Shown here: in pieces, positions 25,141 to 37,800 of the stretch
How positions within the stretch are numbered: position 1 is the first letter of the stretch
Layout of the letters: every line of letters starts with the position of its first letter
NCBI RefSeq assembly: GCF_901933205.1
Contig: NW_022148809.1
Location: 1 to 64,000, forward strand
DNA length: 64,000 nucleotides
Reading direction: 5' to 3'
DNA from: Camarhynchus parvulus
Lineage: Eukaryota > Chordata > Aves > Passeriformes > Thraupidae
The notes under the pieces: generated by a model
What the model saw: only the letters and a program-made list of their open reading frames with translations
Database searches by the model: none
What the model was told of the DNA's origin: nothing
Made by a program: the position numbers and the translations under genes

Positions 25141-25249
25141 TCATTTTCCATGTTTTTGATTTTTTTGTGTTTCATGGATTTTGGAGCTGTGCCTCCAGCT
25201 CCAAGTGGGAGCTCCTCGGTGTTCCTGCTCCCATCCCATCCCTCCCCGT

Positions 25250-25695
25250 GATCCCAGGAGTGGGCAAATGCTGGGATAAACCTGGGAATCGCTGGGATGA
25301 ACTGGGAATCACTGGGGTAAACCTGGTGATAAACCCAGGAATCGCTGGGGTAAACCCAGGAAATCACTGGGATAAGCCCAGGAATCACTGGGATAAACCT
25401 GGGAATCACTGGGATAAACTGGGAATCACTGGGATAAACTGGGAATCACTGGGGTAAACCTGGGAATCGCCGGGATAAACCTGGGAATCGCTGAGATAAA
25501 TCTGGGAATCACTGGGATAAACTTGGGAATCGCTGGGGTAAACCTGGGACTTGCCAGGATAAAACTGGGAGTTGCTGGCATAAACCCTGGAATGAATGGG
25601 ATAAACTGGGAATCGCTGGGATAAACTCAGGAATTGCTGGGATAAACCCGGGAATCGCTGGGATAAACCTGGGATTTAGTGGGATAAAGCAGGAT
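25250..25695. repeat. GGGATAAACCTGGGAATCGCT array
   Basis: About 20 units of 21-24 bases. Confidence 0.92.
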
Positions 25696-25734
25696 TCACC
25701 GTTTTTTTGGGAAGCCCCGGACGGGATCTCATTT

Positions 25735-26175
25735 TTCCCAGTGTGGATCCCAAATCCCAGGACACAATTCCCTGAATCCCCACAGGATTCATTCCCGAAT
25801 TCCCAGGACACAATTCCCTGAATCCCCACGGGATTCATTCCCGAATTCCCAGCACACAATTCCCTGAATCCCCACAGGATTCATTCCCGAATTCCCAGGA
25901 CACAATTCCCTGAATCCCCACGGGATTCTTTCCTTCACCCCCGTCCCCATTCCCTACACCCACGGATTCATTCCCCCAGGACACAATTCCCTGAATCCCC
26001 ACGGGATTCATTCCCGAATTCCCAGTCCCCATTCCCTACATCCCCACGGGATTCATTCCCGAATTCCCAGGACACAATTCCCTGAATCCCCACAGGATTC
26101 ATTCCCGAATTCCCAGTCCCCATTCCCTACATCCCCACGGGATTCATTCCCGAATTCCCGGGACACAATTCCCTG
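25735..26175. repeat. About 51-bp array, CCCACGGGATTCATTCCCGA unit
   Basis: About 8 copies also containing CCAGGACACAATTCCCTGAA. 26175-26815 has further decayed copies mixed with unique sequence. Confidence 0.88.
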
Positions 26176-26818
26176 CCTCCCCCTGCTCCTCGGAGCGGAA
26201 CAAACAGAATTTTCTCCTGGATAAACCCGGGAATTGCCACTTTTCCAGGACACCCCGCACAGGAGCTCATCATTCCCAGCCCAGATCCCAAATCCCGGTC
26301 CCCATCCCCTTTATCCCCTTGGCATTGCCGGGACTCCGTTCCTTGCGGGATTCATTCCTGAATTCCCAGGACGCAGTTCCCTGCGTCCCGGGGGAGGGAC
26401 AAACACCGGGATAAATCCGGGATTTGCCATTTTTTGGGAAGCTGGGAGCTCCTGGGATCGGGAATTGCCGTTTTTTTGGGAATTGCTGGGAGCTCCCGTG
26501 CCTGGGAATCGCCGTTTTTTTGGGAAGCCTCGGCTCCCAGCGGTGCCTCTGTGCGGGAGCTCCTCGTTCCCAGCCCGAATCCAGAATCCTGGGAGCCCCC
26601 ATTCCCCTTTATCCCGAATCCCAGTCCCCATTCCCCGAGGCATTCCCGCATCCTGGGAGCCCCCATTCCCAAATCCCAATCCCCGTTCCCCTTTATCCCC
26701 GCGGGATTCATTCCCGAATCCCGGGCCACCTTTCCCTCTATCCCCACGGTATTCAGTATCCCAGTATCCCATTCCCAGTATCCCAGTCCCCATTCCCTGC
26801 ATCCCAAACCCTCCCGGA

Positions 26819-27430
26819 CTCACGAGCTTCCGCTGGTTGCCGAGGCAGAAGGTGCAGATCTGACAGAGCTGAACATCCCGCAATTCCCAAATCTGCTCCC
26901 CATTCCCTCTATCTCTGCAGCATTCCCGGTATCCTGCTCCCCATTCCCAGTATTCCCGCTATCCCGGTCCCCACTCCCTCTATCCCAAACTCTCCATTTT
27001 GCGCTGGTTGCTGAGGCAGAAGGTGCAGATCTGCCGGGGCTGGGCATCCCGCAATTCCCAAATCCCAATCCCCATTCCCTCTATCCCTGCGGAATTCCTG
27101 CTATCCCGGACCCCATTCCCGCTATCCTGGACCCCATTCCCGCTATCTCGGACCCCATTCCCGCTATCCCGGACCCCATTATTCCCAATATTCCCATTAT
27201 TCCCATTATCCCCGGCACCACTCACCATTTTGCGCTGGGGCAGAAGGTGCAGATCTGCCGGGGCTGGGCACCCCGATCCCTATTCCCTCTATCCCCGTGG
27301 CATTCCCGCTGTCCCGGACCCCATTCCCGCTATCCCGGACCCCGTTATTCCCGTTATCCCCGGCACCGTCACTCACCATTTTGCGCTGGTTGCTGAGGCA
27401 GAAGGTGCAGATCTGCCGGGGCTGGGCACC
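26819..27430 (-). repeat. Four copies of the SCX exon 1 3' edge and donor
   Basis: Copies of the [16 protein letters not shown] stretch sit at about 26819-26879, 26989-27050, 27221-27272 and 27371-27430, between stretches of CTATCCCGGACCCCATTCC repeat. The 27371 copy keeps the donor GTGAGT and the coding. The 27221 copy keeps the donor but has lost 7 bases. The 26989 copy has lost the donor. The outermost copy (26819) is most diverged, reads CTFCLGNQRKL and keeps GTGAGT. Confidence 0.85.
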
Positions 27431-27534
27431 CCGGTCCTGCTCCCTATTCCCTCTATCTCCGTGGCATTCCCGCTGTCCCGGATCCCGTTATTCCCGCTAT
27501 CCCGGACCCCGTTATTCCCGGCACCATCACTCAC

Positions 27535-27633
27535 CATTTTGCGCTGGTTGCTGAGGCAGAAGGTGCAGATCTGCCGGGGCTGGGCGCTCTCGCTCTCCCG
27601 GCCGGGCGGGGACGCGGCCCCGGCGGAGCAGAA

Positions 27634-27666
<33 letters not shown>

Positions 27667-28107
27667 TGCCGTTGCGGGCGCTGCCGCCGCCGCCGCCGCT
27701 CCGTGGCACGGCTGCCCGCCGCCGCCCGCGTCGCCGAGCAGCAGCACGTTGCCCAGGTGCGAGATGTAGCTGGAGGCGAGGCGCAGCGTCTCGATCTTGG
27801 AGAGTTTCCTGTCGGCCGGCTCGGTGGGGATGAGCGTGCGCAGCGCCGTGAACGCCGTGTTCACCGAGTTGGTGCGGTCCCGCTCGCGGGCGTTCGCCGT
27901 GTGCCGCTGCCGCGGCTCCCGCGCCAGCCTGCCGCGGCTCTTGCCGGGCCGCCGCTTGCCGCCCTTGATGCCGAACGCGTCGCCCTCCATGTGGAAGGGC
28001 TTCTCCTCCGAGCCCGAGCTCTCGCTGTTCTCCTCGTCCTCGGACAGCGCGCTGATCTCGGGGTACAGGAAGCGCCCCGGCGCCGAGCGCAGCATGGCGA
28101 AGGACAT
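27535..28107 (-). CDS. SCX: SCX (scleraxis) bHLH transcription factor, exon 1
   Basis: Nuclear class II bHLH factor that heterodimerises with E proteins and drives tendon and ligament differentiation (known family role). The frame opens at 28107 with [20 protein letters not shown], as in SCX of other vertebrates, with a purine at -3 (GCCATG). Order: acidic patch [14 protein letters not shown] (about 22-35); basic region and helix-loop-helix (about 66-118) with [20 protein letters not shown], then [18 protein letters not shown]; alanine-rich linker (about 137-158, up to 13 Ala in a row); conserved [15 protein letters not shown] at 178-191. The exon ends ATG|GTGAGT at 27535, 191 codons. The usual short C-terminus (about 12 residues, second exon) was not found. 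Human SCX has Leu where this exon has the terminal Met. Confidence 0.95.
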
Positions 28108-28560
28108 GGCTGGAGAAGCCGCGGGAATGCCGCCGGGAAACCGGGAATGCTCAGCTCCGGCCGCTCATGGCTCTCGCCGGTCCGCTTTGGGGGTTTTTGT
28201 CCCGCTTCTATCCCGGGTTTTGGGGTTTTTGTGCCGCTTTTATGCCGCTTTTTAGGGGTTTTATCGCGCTGCTAGTCCGGGTTTTATCCCGCTGGCCGCG
28301 GGGTTTGATCGCGGGTTTATCCCGGGTTTGGGGGTTTTTATCCCGGTTTGAGGCGGGGGTTTATCCCGGTTTATTCCCGGTTTTCGGGCTCGCCGCCGCT
28401 CCCGGCGCACGTGCGCATCCTCCGGGAGCCGCGGGCTGGAATTGCGGGATTTTATAGCGGCGGGAATGGGCGGCCCGGCCCCTCCTCCGGGCCCGGCTTC
28501 CTTGGAAAAGGAGCCTTCGGGAAGGGGAGCCCCAGGCCCGGCCTACCTGAGCTCACCCTC
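28108..28560 (-). promoter_or_regulatory. SCX: SCX 5' UTR and CpG-rich promoter region
   Basis: This CpG-dense stretch continues the CpG-rich SCX exon upstream. It mixes promoter motifs with a short degenerate repeat of TTTATCCCGG type at 28200-28390, which would fall in the 5' UTR. Confidence 0.6.
28449..28473 (-). promoter_or_regulatory. SCX: SCX core promoter: TATA box and GC box
   Basis: On the minus strand there is TATAAAAT (28456 to 28449) and, just upstream, CCGCCC (28473 to 28468). A start site about 30 bases downstream would give a 5' UTR of roughly 300 bases before the ATG at 28107. An E-box CACGTG lies at 28408-28413 near the predicted start. Motif-based inference. Confidence 0.6.
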
Positions 28561-29740
28561 CAGGCCGCCTTTAACCCCTTCGCCGCTTTCCCGGGCAGCT
28601 CGCCGCTCCTTTCCCGGTTTTCCTTCTGCCCCCAACCTGTTTTCCCCATGAACTCCCTTGTCCCAATCCCAAAGTTCATCGGAGCTGCCGGGGGGAGGGC
28701 TCTGGGATCCCTCTGGAATTCCGGGAGCTGCTGGAACCGAGGGAATTCGCTGCCCGCGACATTCCCGGTGATCCCATCCCGAGATCCCCGAGGATTCCCG
28801 GAGGATTTTCCATGCCGGGATGGCACCGCTGGCGCTGTCCCCATCCCTGTAACCCCCTCCTTCCCATTCCCGCCGGATTCCGGCTGGGAATTGGGATTCA
28901 CCCCGGCCCCTTCCCATTCCCGGGGCGGGAGAGAATTGGGAATTAACCCTTGAGGAGCCACCACTGGGATCTGCTGGAATTCCCTGCCCGGGGAGAGCCA
29001 GGAGGGAATCGGGGGCGCGGGAATTCCAGAGGTGTCAGGTGTCATTCCCTGTCCCATTCCCGATATTCCGGCATGTCCCAGGGATCCTGGAGCAGCCCTG
29101 GATTCTCTGGGAATTCCATCCCAAAATCCCAATTTTCCACGGGGAGCCATTCCCTGTTTCCCATCCCTCCAGCTGCATCCCAAACCCCTCTGCAGCTCTC
29201 CCAGAAAAAACCCCTGGAAAGGCTCCGGGATCCCGCGGGATTCCCCTGCTTCCCCAGCCAGGATTCCCGGGATCCACCCCACGCAATCTCCGGGGGGATT
29301 CCCCCAGCTCCAAGCTGCCTTATATCCCACCCCCCAAAACTCCAGGTAAATCCCTGAGGAAATCCAGCATTTCCACCTGGAAAAACAACCCCAGGAAGGG
29401 CCGGTTTTCCCTGAGCTTTTCCCTGAGCTCCCCCCCGCTTTTCCAGCGGCGCCTCCCAGGAGCTGCTCCGCGCGGGAGGTTCACTCCCGGCCGGAGCGCG
29501 GCACCTTCCGTGCGCTGCCGCACTTAATCCCCGTCTCGGCAGCTTCCGAAACCCAACCTCTGTCATCCCCTCGCCGGCCCTCTGGAAGCTCCCGGAGCCA
29601 TCTGCTTTCGTTTAGCGCCGGGAGCGATCCTGCCTCCCCCTCCCCGGCAGCATTCCCGGGAAAAGGCCGGATCCGAGCGGGGAACGATCGCCACGGGGGC
29701 AGAGCGGGGGTCCGAGCTGAGCTGGGGGCGCAGGGAGTCC
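28560..29740. other. Low-copy region upstream of SCX, with one CR1-like piece
   Basis: 29085-29220 is a reverse-orientation CR1-like block (AGCAGCCCTGGATTCTCTGG ... AACCCCTCTGCAGCTCTCCC). 29400-29720 is CpG-rich and unique. No exon recognised; a candidate place for SCX regulatory sequence. Confidence 0.45.
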
Positions 29741-29744
29741 CGAA

Positions 29745-31275
29745 ACCCGCGGGATCGCGGCCAAAATCTGCGGGATCGCGGCCAAAATCTGCGGGATCGC
29801 GGCCAAAGTCTGCGGGATCGCGGCCAAAGTCTGCGGAGTCGCGGCCAAAATCCGTGGGATCGCAGCCAAAATCTGTGGAAATGCAGCCGGGGGTGTGGAG
29901 GTGGTCATGGGCGCAGGTTGGGGGCACGGGGAGTCCCAAAAGCCACGAGATCACAGCCAGAATCCGTGGGATCGCAGCCAAAATCCATGAGATCACAGCT
30001 AAAATCCATGGAATTGCAGCCAGGGATGGGGAGATGGTCCTGGGCAGAGGCTGGGGGCATGGGGAGTCCCAAAAGCCACAAGATCACAGCCAAAATCTGT
30101 GAGATTGTGGCCAAAATCCATGGAATTGCAGCCAGGGATGGGGAGATGGTCATGGGCGCAGGTTGGGGGCACAGGGAGTCCCAAAATCCGTGGGATCGCA
30201 GCCAAAATCCGTGGGATCGTGGCCAAAATCCAGGGAATTGCAGCCAGGGATGGGGAGATGGTCCTGGGCAGAGGCTGGGGGCACAGGGAGTCCCAAAATC
30301 CATGGGATCACAGCCAAAATCCGTGGGATCGTAGCCAAAATCCATGGAATTGCAGCCAGGGATGGGGAGATGGTCATGGGCGCAGGTTGGGGGCACGGGG
30401 AGTCCCAAAATCCACGGGATCACAGCCAGAATCTGTGGGATCACAGCCAGAATCCATGGAATTGCAGGCAGAATCCAGGGAATCACAGCCAGGGACACAG
30501 AGATGATCAGGGGCACAGGGAGTCCCAAAATCCATGGAATTGCAGCCAAAATCTATGGAATTGCAGCCAGGGATGTGGAGGTGGTCATGGGCGCAGGTTG
30601 GGGGCACAGGGACTCCCAAAATCCACAAGATCACGGCCAAAATCCGTGGGATCATGGCCAAAATCCATGGAATTGCAGCCGGGGATGTGGAGATGGTCCT
30701 GGGCGCAGGCTGGGGGCACAGGGAGTCCCAAAAGCCACGAGATCACAGCCAGAATCCATGGGATCGCAGCCAGAATCCATGAGATCACAGCTAAAATCCA
30801 TGGAATTGCAGCCAGGGATGGGGAGATGGTCCTGGGCAGAGGCTGGGGGCACAGGGAGTCCCAAAATCCATGAGATCACAGCCAAAATCCATGGAATTGC
30901 AGCCAGGGATGGGGAGATGGTCATGGGCGCAGGTTAGGGGCACAGGGAGTCCCAAAATCCATGAGACCACAGCCAAAATCCATGGAATTGCAGCCAGGGA
31001 TGTGGAGATGGTCCTGGGCGCAGGTTGGGGGCACGGGAGTCCCAAAATCCACGAGATCACAGCCAAAATCCGTGGGATCATGGCCAAAATCCATGGAATT
31101 GCAGGCAAAATCCAGGGAATCGCAGCCAGGGGCACAGAGATGATCAGGGGCACAGGGAGTCCCAAAATCCATGGAATTGCAGCCAAAATCTATGGAATTG
31201 CAGGCAAAATCCAGGGAATCACGACCAGGGAGAAGGAGATGACTGGGGCCACAGGGAGCCCCAAAATCCATGGAA
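29745..31275. repeat. About 120-bp minisatellite, 12 or so copies
   Basis: Units run CCAAAATCCATGGGATCACAG, TGGAATTGCAGCCAGGGATG, GGAGATGGTCATGGGCGCAG, GGGGCACAGGGAGTCCC; inner AATCCGTGGGATCGCAGCC subunits vary in number. Confidence 0.9.
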
Positions 31276-31645
31276 TTGCAGCCAGAATCCAGGGAATTCC
31301 CTCACCATTTCCTCCAAGAATTCCCTGGAATTCCCTCACCCTTTTCTCCAAGGATTCCCTGGAATTCCCTCACCCTTTCCTTCAGAGATTCCCTGGAATT
31401 CTCTCACCCTTTCCTCCAAGGATTCCCTGGAATTCCCTCACCCTTTTCCCTGTGTTTTCCTCTGGAAGCATCTCCAAGGATTCCCTGGAATTCCCTCACC
31501 CTTTCCTCCAAGGATTCCCTGGAATTCCCTCACCCTTTTCCCTGTGTTTTCCTCTGGAAGCATCTCCAAGGATTCCCTGGAATTCCCTCACCTTTTCCCC
31601 AAGGATTCCCCGGAATTCCCTGCCCTCCCCTCACCCTTTTCCCGG
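31275..31645. repeat. CCAAGGATTCCCTGGAATTC array
   Basis: About 10 units, with a GTGTTTTCCTCTGGAAGCAT insert in some; it runs up to the exon A acceptor tract. Confidence 0.88.
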
Positions 31646-31662
31646 TGTTTTTTCCTCTCCAG

Positions 31663-31817
31663 GACATCCGGAACACGGTGGGGAACATCCCCATGGAATG
31701 GTACCAGGATTTCCCGCATGTCGGGTACGACCTGGACGGGAAGAAGATCTACAAACCCCTGAGGAGCAAGGACGAGCTGGACCTGTTCCTGGAGAAGATG
31801 GAAAACCCGGAATACTG
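31663..31817 (+). CDS. BOP1: BOP1 exon A: start of BOP1NT domain
   Basis: Follows a pyrimidine-rich tract ending TCTCCAG and ends TACTG|GTGAGG. It reads [20 protein letters not shown] and then [20 protein letters not shown], ending PEYW with the Trp codon split 2+1 across the intron. 155 nt; enters in phase 0. This is the conserved block that follows the acidic N-terminus in the family. Confidence 0.95.
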
Positions 31818-34800
31818 GTGAGGGATTCCTGGGAAAAACCCTTGGGATAGCGGGAGGTGTCCCATGGGATGGGGACGAGCCTTAAAATCCCAAAGAATTC
31901 CGTGATTCCGTGGATGTGCTCGGCACCGTGGGGCTTGTGTGGGATTGGAGTTCCCAAAATTCCCAGAATTCGGAGCTCTGGAGCCTTCCTGAGGTTTTTC
32001 CAGGGTGATTCTGGATGTGTGGATTTGGGATGGGGCTCGGAGACTCCCTCCCTCCCTCCCATCCATCCTCAGCTGCGTCCTGGGAAATTCCTTCTGCATC
32101 CTGGGAATCCATGTCCATCCCAGGACTCCCTGTGTCCATTCCTGTCCTGGTCCTGGAAATCCCTGTCCACCCCGGGAATCCTGTCCCGTATCCCGGGAAT
32201 CCTGTCCCGTATCCCGGAATCCCAGTGTTCATCCCGGTGTCCCGCATCCCAGCGTCCATCCCGCTGTCCATCCCGCTGTCCATCCCGCTGTCCATCCCAC
32301 TGTCCATTCCGCTGTCCATCCCGCTGTCCAGCCCACTGTCCATCCGGCTGTCATCCCGCTGTCCATCCCACTGTCCGTCCCACTGTCCACATCCTGCTGT
32401 CCATCCCAGTGTCCCACATCCCTGCCGTCTGTCCCTGTTGTCCCTGTGTGTCCATCCCTGTCCCCCATCTCTGTGTCCATCCTGGTGTCCCCCATCCCGG
32501 TGTCCATATCTCGGTGTCAGTCCTGGTCCCATCGCCATGTCCCCCATCCCTGTGTCCATCCCTGTGTCCATCCCTCTGTCCATCCCCGTGTCCATCCCCG
32601 TGTCCATGCCTGTGTCCATCCCGTGTCCATCCCAGGATTCCGATGTCCATATCCCCATGTCCATCCTTGTGTCCCCCATGTCATTGTCCATCCTGGTGTC
32701 CGTATCCCCATGTCCCACATCCCAGTGTCCATCCTGTGTGCCCCATCCTGGTGTCCATCCCAGCGTCCATCCTGGGATTCTGGTGTCCATATCCCTGTGT
32801 CCATCCTGTGTCTGTCCCCGCCCCACATTCCAATGTCCATCCCGATGTCCATCCATTGGGACCCACATCCCACTGTCTGTCCTGGTGTCCATCCCAGTGT
32901 CCCACATCCTGGTGTCCATCCCAGTGTCCATCCCGATGTCCATCCCTGTGTCCATCCCAGTGTCCCACATCCTGGTGTCCATCCCTGTCCCACATCCCTG
33001 TGTCCATCCCTGTGTCCATCCTGGGATTCCAGTGTCCATCCCAGGATTCTGATGTCCATATCCTGGTGTCCATATCCTGGTGTCCATCCCTGTGTCCATC
33101 CCTTTCCCACATCCCTGTGTCCATCCCGCTGTCCATCCCGCTGTCCATCCCGCTGTCCATCCCTGTGTCCATCTCCGTGTCCCCATCCTGGTGTCCCCCA
33201 TCCCTGTGTCCATCCCTGTGTCCCCCATCCCTGTCCCACCTCCCAGTGTCCATCGCTGTGTCCATTCTTGTGCCCACGTCCATCCTGTGTCCATCCCAGT
33301 GTCCGTCCCAGTGTCCATCCCTGTGTCCATCCCTGTGTCCATCCCGCTGTCCATCCCTGTCCATCTCCGTGTCCCCCATCCCTGTGTCCATCCCTGGCGC
33401 ATCCCTGCTGTCCACCTCCCAGTGTCCATCGCTGTGTCCATTCTTGTGCCCACGTCCATCCCAGTGTCCATCCCAGTGTCCATCCCAGTGTCCATCCCAC
33501 TGTCCATCCCACTGTCCATCCCGCTGTCCATCTCCGTGTCCCCCATCCCTGTGTCCATCCCTGCGTCCCCCATTCCTGTCCCACCTCCCAGTGTCCATCG
33601 CTGTGTCCATTCTTGTGCCCACGTCCATCCTGTGTCCATCCCGCTGTCCATCCCGCTGTCCATCCCGCTGTCCATCCCTGTGTCCATCTCCGTGTCCCCA
33701 TCCTGGTGTCCCCCATCCCTGTGTCCATCCCTGTGTCCCCCATCCCTGTCCCACCTCCCAGTGTCCATCGCTGTGTCCATTCTTGTGCCCACGTCCATCC
33801 TGTGTCCATCCCAGTGTCCGTCCCAGTGTCCATCCCACTGTCCATCCCGCTGTCCATCCCGCTGTCCATCTCCGTGTCCCCCATCCCTGTGTCCATCCCT
33901 GCGTCCCCCATTCCTGTCCCACCTCCCAGTGTCCATCGCTGTGTCCATTCTTGTGTCCATCCCAGTGTCCCGCATCCTGGTGTCCGTCCCAGTGTCCATC
34001 CTAGTGTCCATCCCAGTGTGTTACACCCCTGTGTCCGTATCCGCGTGTCCATCTGTCCGTCTGTCCGGCGGCAGGCGCACGGTGCAGGACCGCCAGACGG
34101 GCGCGGAGGTGGCTCTGTCGGAGGAGCAGCTGGAACTGGTGCGGCGCCTGCAGCGGGGCCACTTCGGCGACGTCAGCTCCGACCCCTACGAGGTGGGTGG
34201 GACAGACGGACACCCGCCCGGCGCCGGGAATGCGGGATCGGGATGGGATTCCCGAAGGGAATGGGGCGGGATTCCCTCGAGAATTCCCGTGGGGAAACCC
34301 CAGGGATGGAATTCCCAAAGGGAATGTCCATGGGACGGCCCCAGGGATGGAATTCCCAAGGGAATGGGGCGGGATTCCCTGCGAGAATTCCCGTGGGGAA
34401 ACCCCAGGGATGGAATTCCCAAAGGGAATGTCCATGGGACGGCCCCAGGGATGGAATTCCCGAAGGGAATGGGGTGGGATTCCCTCCGAGAATTCCCATG
34501 GGACAGCCCCAGGGCGGGATTCCTGCTGAGAATTCCCATGGGACACCCCCAGGGCAGGATTCCTGCTGAGAATTCCCATGGGGAGACCCCAGGGATGGAA
34601 TTCTCAAAGGGAATGTCCATGGGACAGCCCCAGAGATGGGATTCCCGAAGGGAATGGGGCGGGATTCCTGCTGAGAATTCCCATGGGGAAACCCCAGGGA
34701 TGGGATTCCCAAAGGGAATGGGGCGGATTCCCTCCGAGAATTCCCATGGGGAAACCCCAGGGATGGAATTCCCAAAGGAATGGGGCGGGATTCCTGCTGA

Positions 34801-37800
34801 GAATTCCCATGGGGAACCAGGTGTTCAAAGGGCGGATTCCACGGACCAGGGATGGTCAAAACAGGCAATGTTCCCAGAGGGGTTCCTGTAGTTCCGGGAA
34901 CCCGATGATTCCAAGGGGGGAGGTTTTGATCGGGAGTGGTGGGTTCGCAGATCGGGCAGGTGGTCAAGGATGCCAGGGCCCCGGATGGTTCCCAGGCCGT
35001 AGAAGCCATGGCCAGGGATGGAATTCAAAGGGAATGGTGTTCCTTGAGATGGGCAGGGATAAAAGAGAATGGGGGGATCCTCCGAACATGGCCCAGGGAT
35101 GGGATTCCCAAAGGATGGGGGATTTACTGAACCAGGGGACCCCAGGGATAGAATTCCCAAAGAGAATGGGGCGGGATTCCCTCCGAGAATTCCCATGGGG
35201 AAACCCCAGGGATGGAATTCCCAGAGGGAATGAGGAGGAATTCCCACCAAGAATACCCATGGAGAGGCCCCCAGGGGCAGAATTCCCACCGGGAATATCC
35301 ATGGGACGGCCCCAGGGATGGAATTCCCACAGAGAATGGGGCGGAGTTCCCACCTGGAATGCTGAAAGGGGAGGTCCCGGGGCCAAATTCCCACCTGGAA
35401 TGTGGGAGGTGAGGCCCTAGGGCAGGAATTCCCATTGGGAATCCCCAAGAGGAGGCCCTGGGCATGGAATTCCTGCCGGGAATGCCCGAGGGGAGGTCCC
35501 AGGGGTGGAATTCCCACCAGGAATGCTGAAGGGGGCAGTCCTGGGGCAGAATTCCCACCTGGAATTGGGGAGGTGAGGCCCTGGGGGTGGAATTCCCATC
35601 AGGAATACCCGAGGGGAGGAATTCCCTCCGGGAATGCGGGCTGGGGGCAGAATTCCCACCTGGAATTCGGGAGGTGAGGCCCTGGGGGTGGAATTCCCAT
35701 CAGGAATACCCGAGGGGAGGAATTCCCTCCGGGAATGCGGGCTGGGGGCTGAGCGCTCCCGTCTTTCCAGCCGTCCGTGGATTTCTTCACTCACGAGGTG
35801 CGGATCCACCCGGTGACCAACCGGCCCGCGGACAAACGGAGCTTCATCCCCTCCCTGGTGGAGAAGGAAAAGGTGGGAGAGAGCCCGGAGTTCTGGGGGC
35901 AGATCCCGGTGGGAAAGCTGTGGAGGGTGGGAAGATCCAGGTGGGATGGGGAGATGGGGAAGATCCAGGTGGGATGGGGAGATGGGGAAGATCCTGGTGG
36001 GATGAGAAATTTGGAAAGATCCAGATGGGATGGGGAGGATGGAAAGATCCCAGTTGGGATGAGGAGATTAGAAGGGTCTTGGTTGGATGAAGAGGATGGA
36101 AAGATCCTGGTGGGATGAGAAGGTTGGAAAGATCCTGGTAGGACGAGGGTGGTGGAAAAGCTGAAGAGGATGGAAAGATCCCAGTGGGATGAGGAGATTG
36201 GAAAGCTGGGAGAGTGGGAAGATCCCGGTGGGATGAGGAGATTGGAAAGACCCAGATGTGATCAGGAGATTGGAAAGACCCAGGTGGGATGAGGAGGATG
36301 GAAAGATCCAGGTGGGATGGGGAGGTTGGAAAGACCCAGGTGGGATGAGGAGCATCCATGGAGAGCTGAGGAGGCTGGAAAATCTCCAGTGGGATGAGGA
36401 GATTGGAAAGATCCCTGTGGGATGGGGAGGATGGAGAGATCCAGGTGGGATGAGGAGATTGGGAAGATCCAGGTGGGATGGGGAGGATGGAGAGATCCAG
36501 GTGGGATGAGAAGATTGGGAAGATCCAGGTGGGATGAGGAGGGCGGAAAAGCTGAAGAGGATGGAAAGATCCCGAATGGATTTAAGGGATTGGAAAGATC
36601 CTGGTGGGATCTCGAGATTGGAAAGATCCAGGTGGGATCAGGAGGATCTGTGGAAAGCTGAGGAGGGTCCAGATGGGATGAGGAGATTGGGAAGATCCTG
36701 GTGGGATGGGGAGGATGGAGAGATCCAGGTGGGATGAGGAGGATGGAAAGATCCAGGTGGGATGAGGAGATTGGAAAGATCCAGGTGGGATCAGGAGGAT
36801 CCATGGAAAGCTGAGGAGGGTCCAGATGGGATGAGGAGATTGGGAAGATCCAGGTGGAATGAGGAGGATGGAAAGATCCATGTGGGATGAGGAGGGCGGA
36901 AAAGCTGAATAGGATGGAAAGATCCCAAATGGATTTAAGGGATTGGAAAGATCCTGGTGGGATCTCGAGATTGGAAAGATCCAGGTGGGATCAGGAGGAT
37001 CTGTGGAAAGCTGAGGAGGGTCCAGATGGGATGAGGAGATTGGGAAGATCCTGGTGGGATGGGGAGGATGGAGAGATCCAGGTGGGATGAGGAGATTGGG
37101 AAGATCCATGTGGGATGAGGAGATTGGAAAGATCCAGGTGGGATGAGGAGATTGGAAAGATCCAGGTGGGATGAGGAGGGCGGAAAAGCTGAAGAGGATG
37201 GAAAGATTCCCAAATGGATCTAAGGGATTGGAGAGATCCAGGTGGGATGAGGAGGATCTGTGGAAAGCTGAGGAGGGTCCAGATGGGATGAGGAGATTGG
37301 AAAGATCCAGGTGGGATGAGAAGATTGGGAAGATCCAGGTGGGATGAGGAGATTGGGAAGATCCAGGTGGGATGAGAAGATTGGGAAGATCCAGGTGGGA
37401 TGAGGAGATTGGGAAGATCCAGGTGTGATCAGGAGATTGGAAAGACCCAGGTGGGATGAGGAGCATCCATGGAGAGCTGAGGAGGCTGGAAAATCTCCAG
37501 TGGGATGAGGAGATTGGAAAGATCCCTGTGGGATGGGGAGGATGGAGAGATCCAGGTGGGATGAGGAGATTGGGAAGATCCAGGTGGGATGAGGAGGGCG
37601 GAAAAGCTGAAGAGGATGGAAAGATCCCAAATGGATTTAAGGGATTGGAAAGATCCTGGTGGGATCACGAGATTGGAAAGATCCAGGTGGGATGGGGAGG
37701 ATGGAGAGATCCAGGTGGGATGAGGAGGGCGGAAAAGCTGAAGAGGATGGAAAGATTCCCAAATGGATCTAAGGGATTGGAGAGATCCAGGTGGGATGAG

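Noticed and set aside
28667..29560. Open frames upstream of SCX on both strands
   Set aside because: No domain, no conserved residues, and part overlaps a CR1-like fossil.
32005..34569. Cys-Pro-Ser and Gly-Trp-Thr-Asp repeat frames of several hundred codons
   Set aside because: Translations of the TGTCCATCCC intron array; they overlap real BOP1 exon B in other frames.
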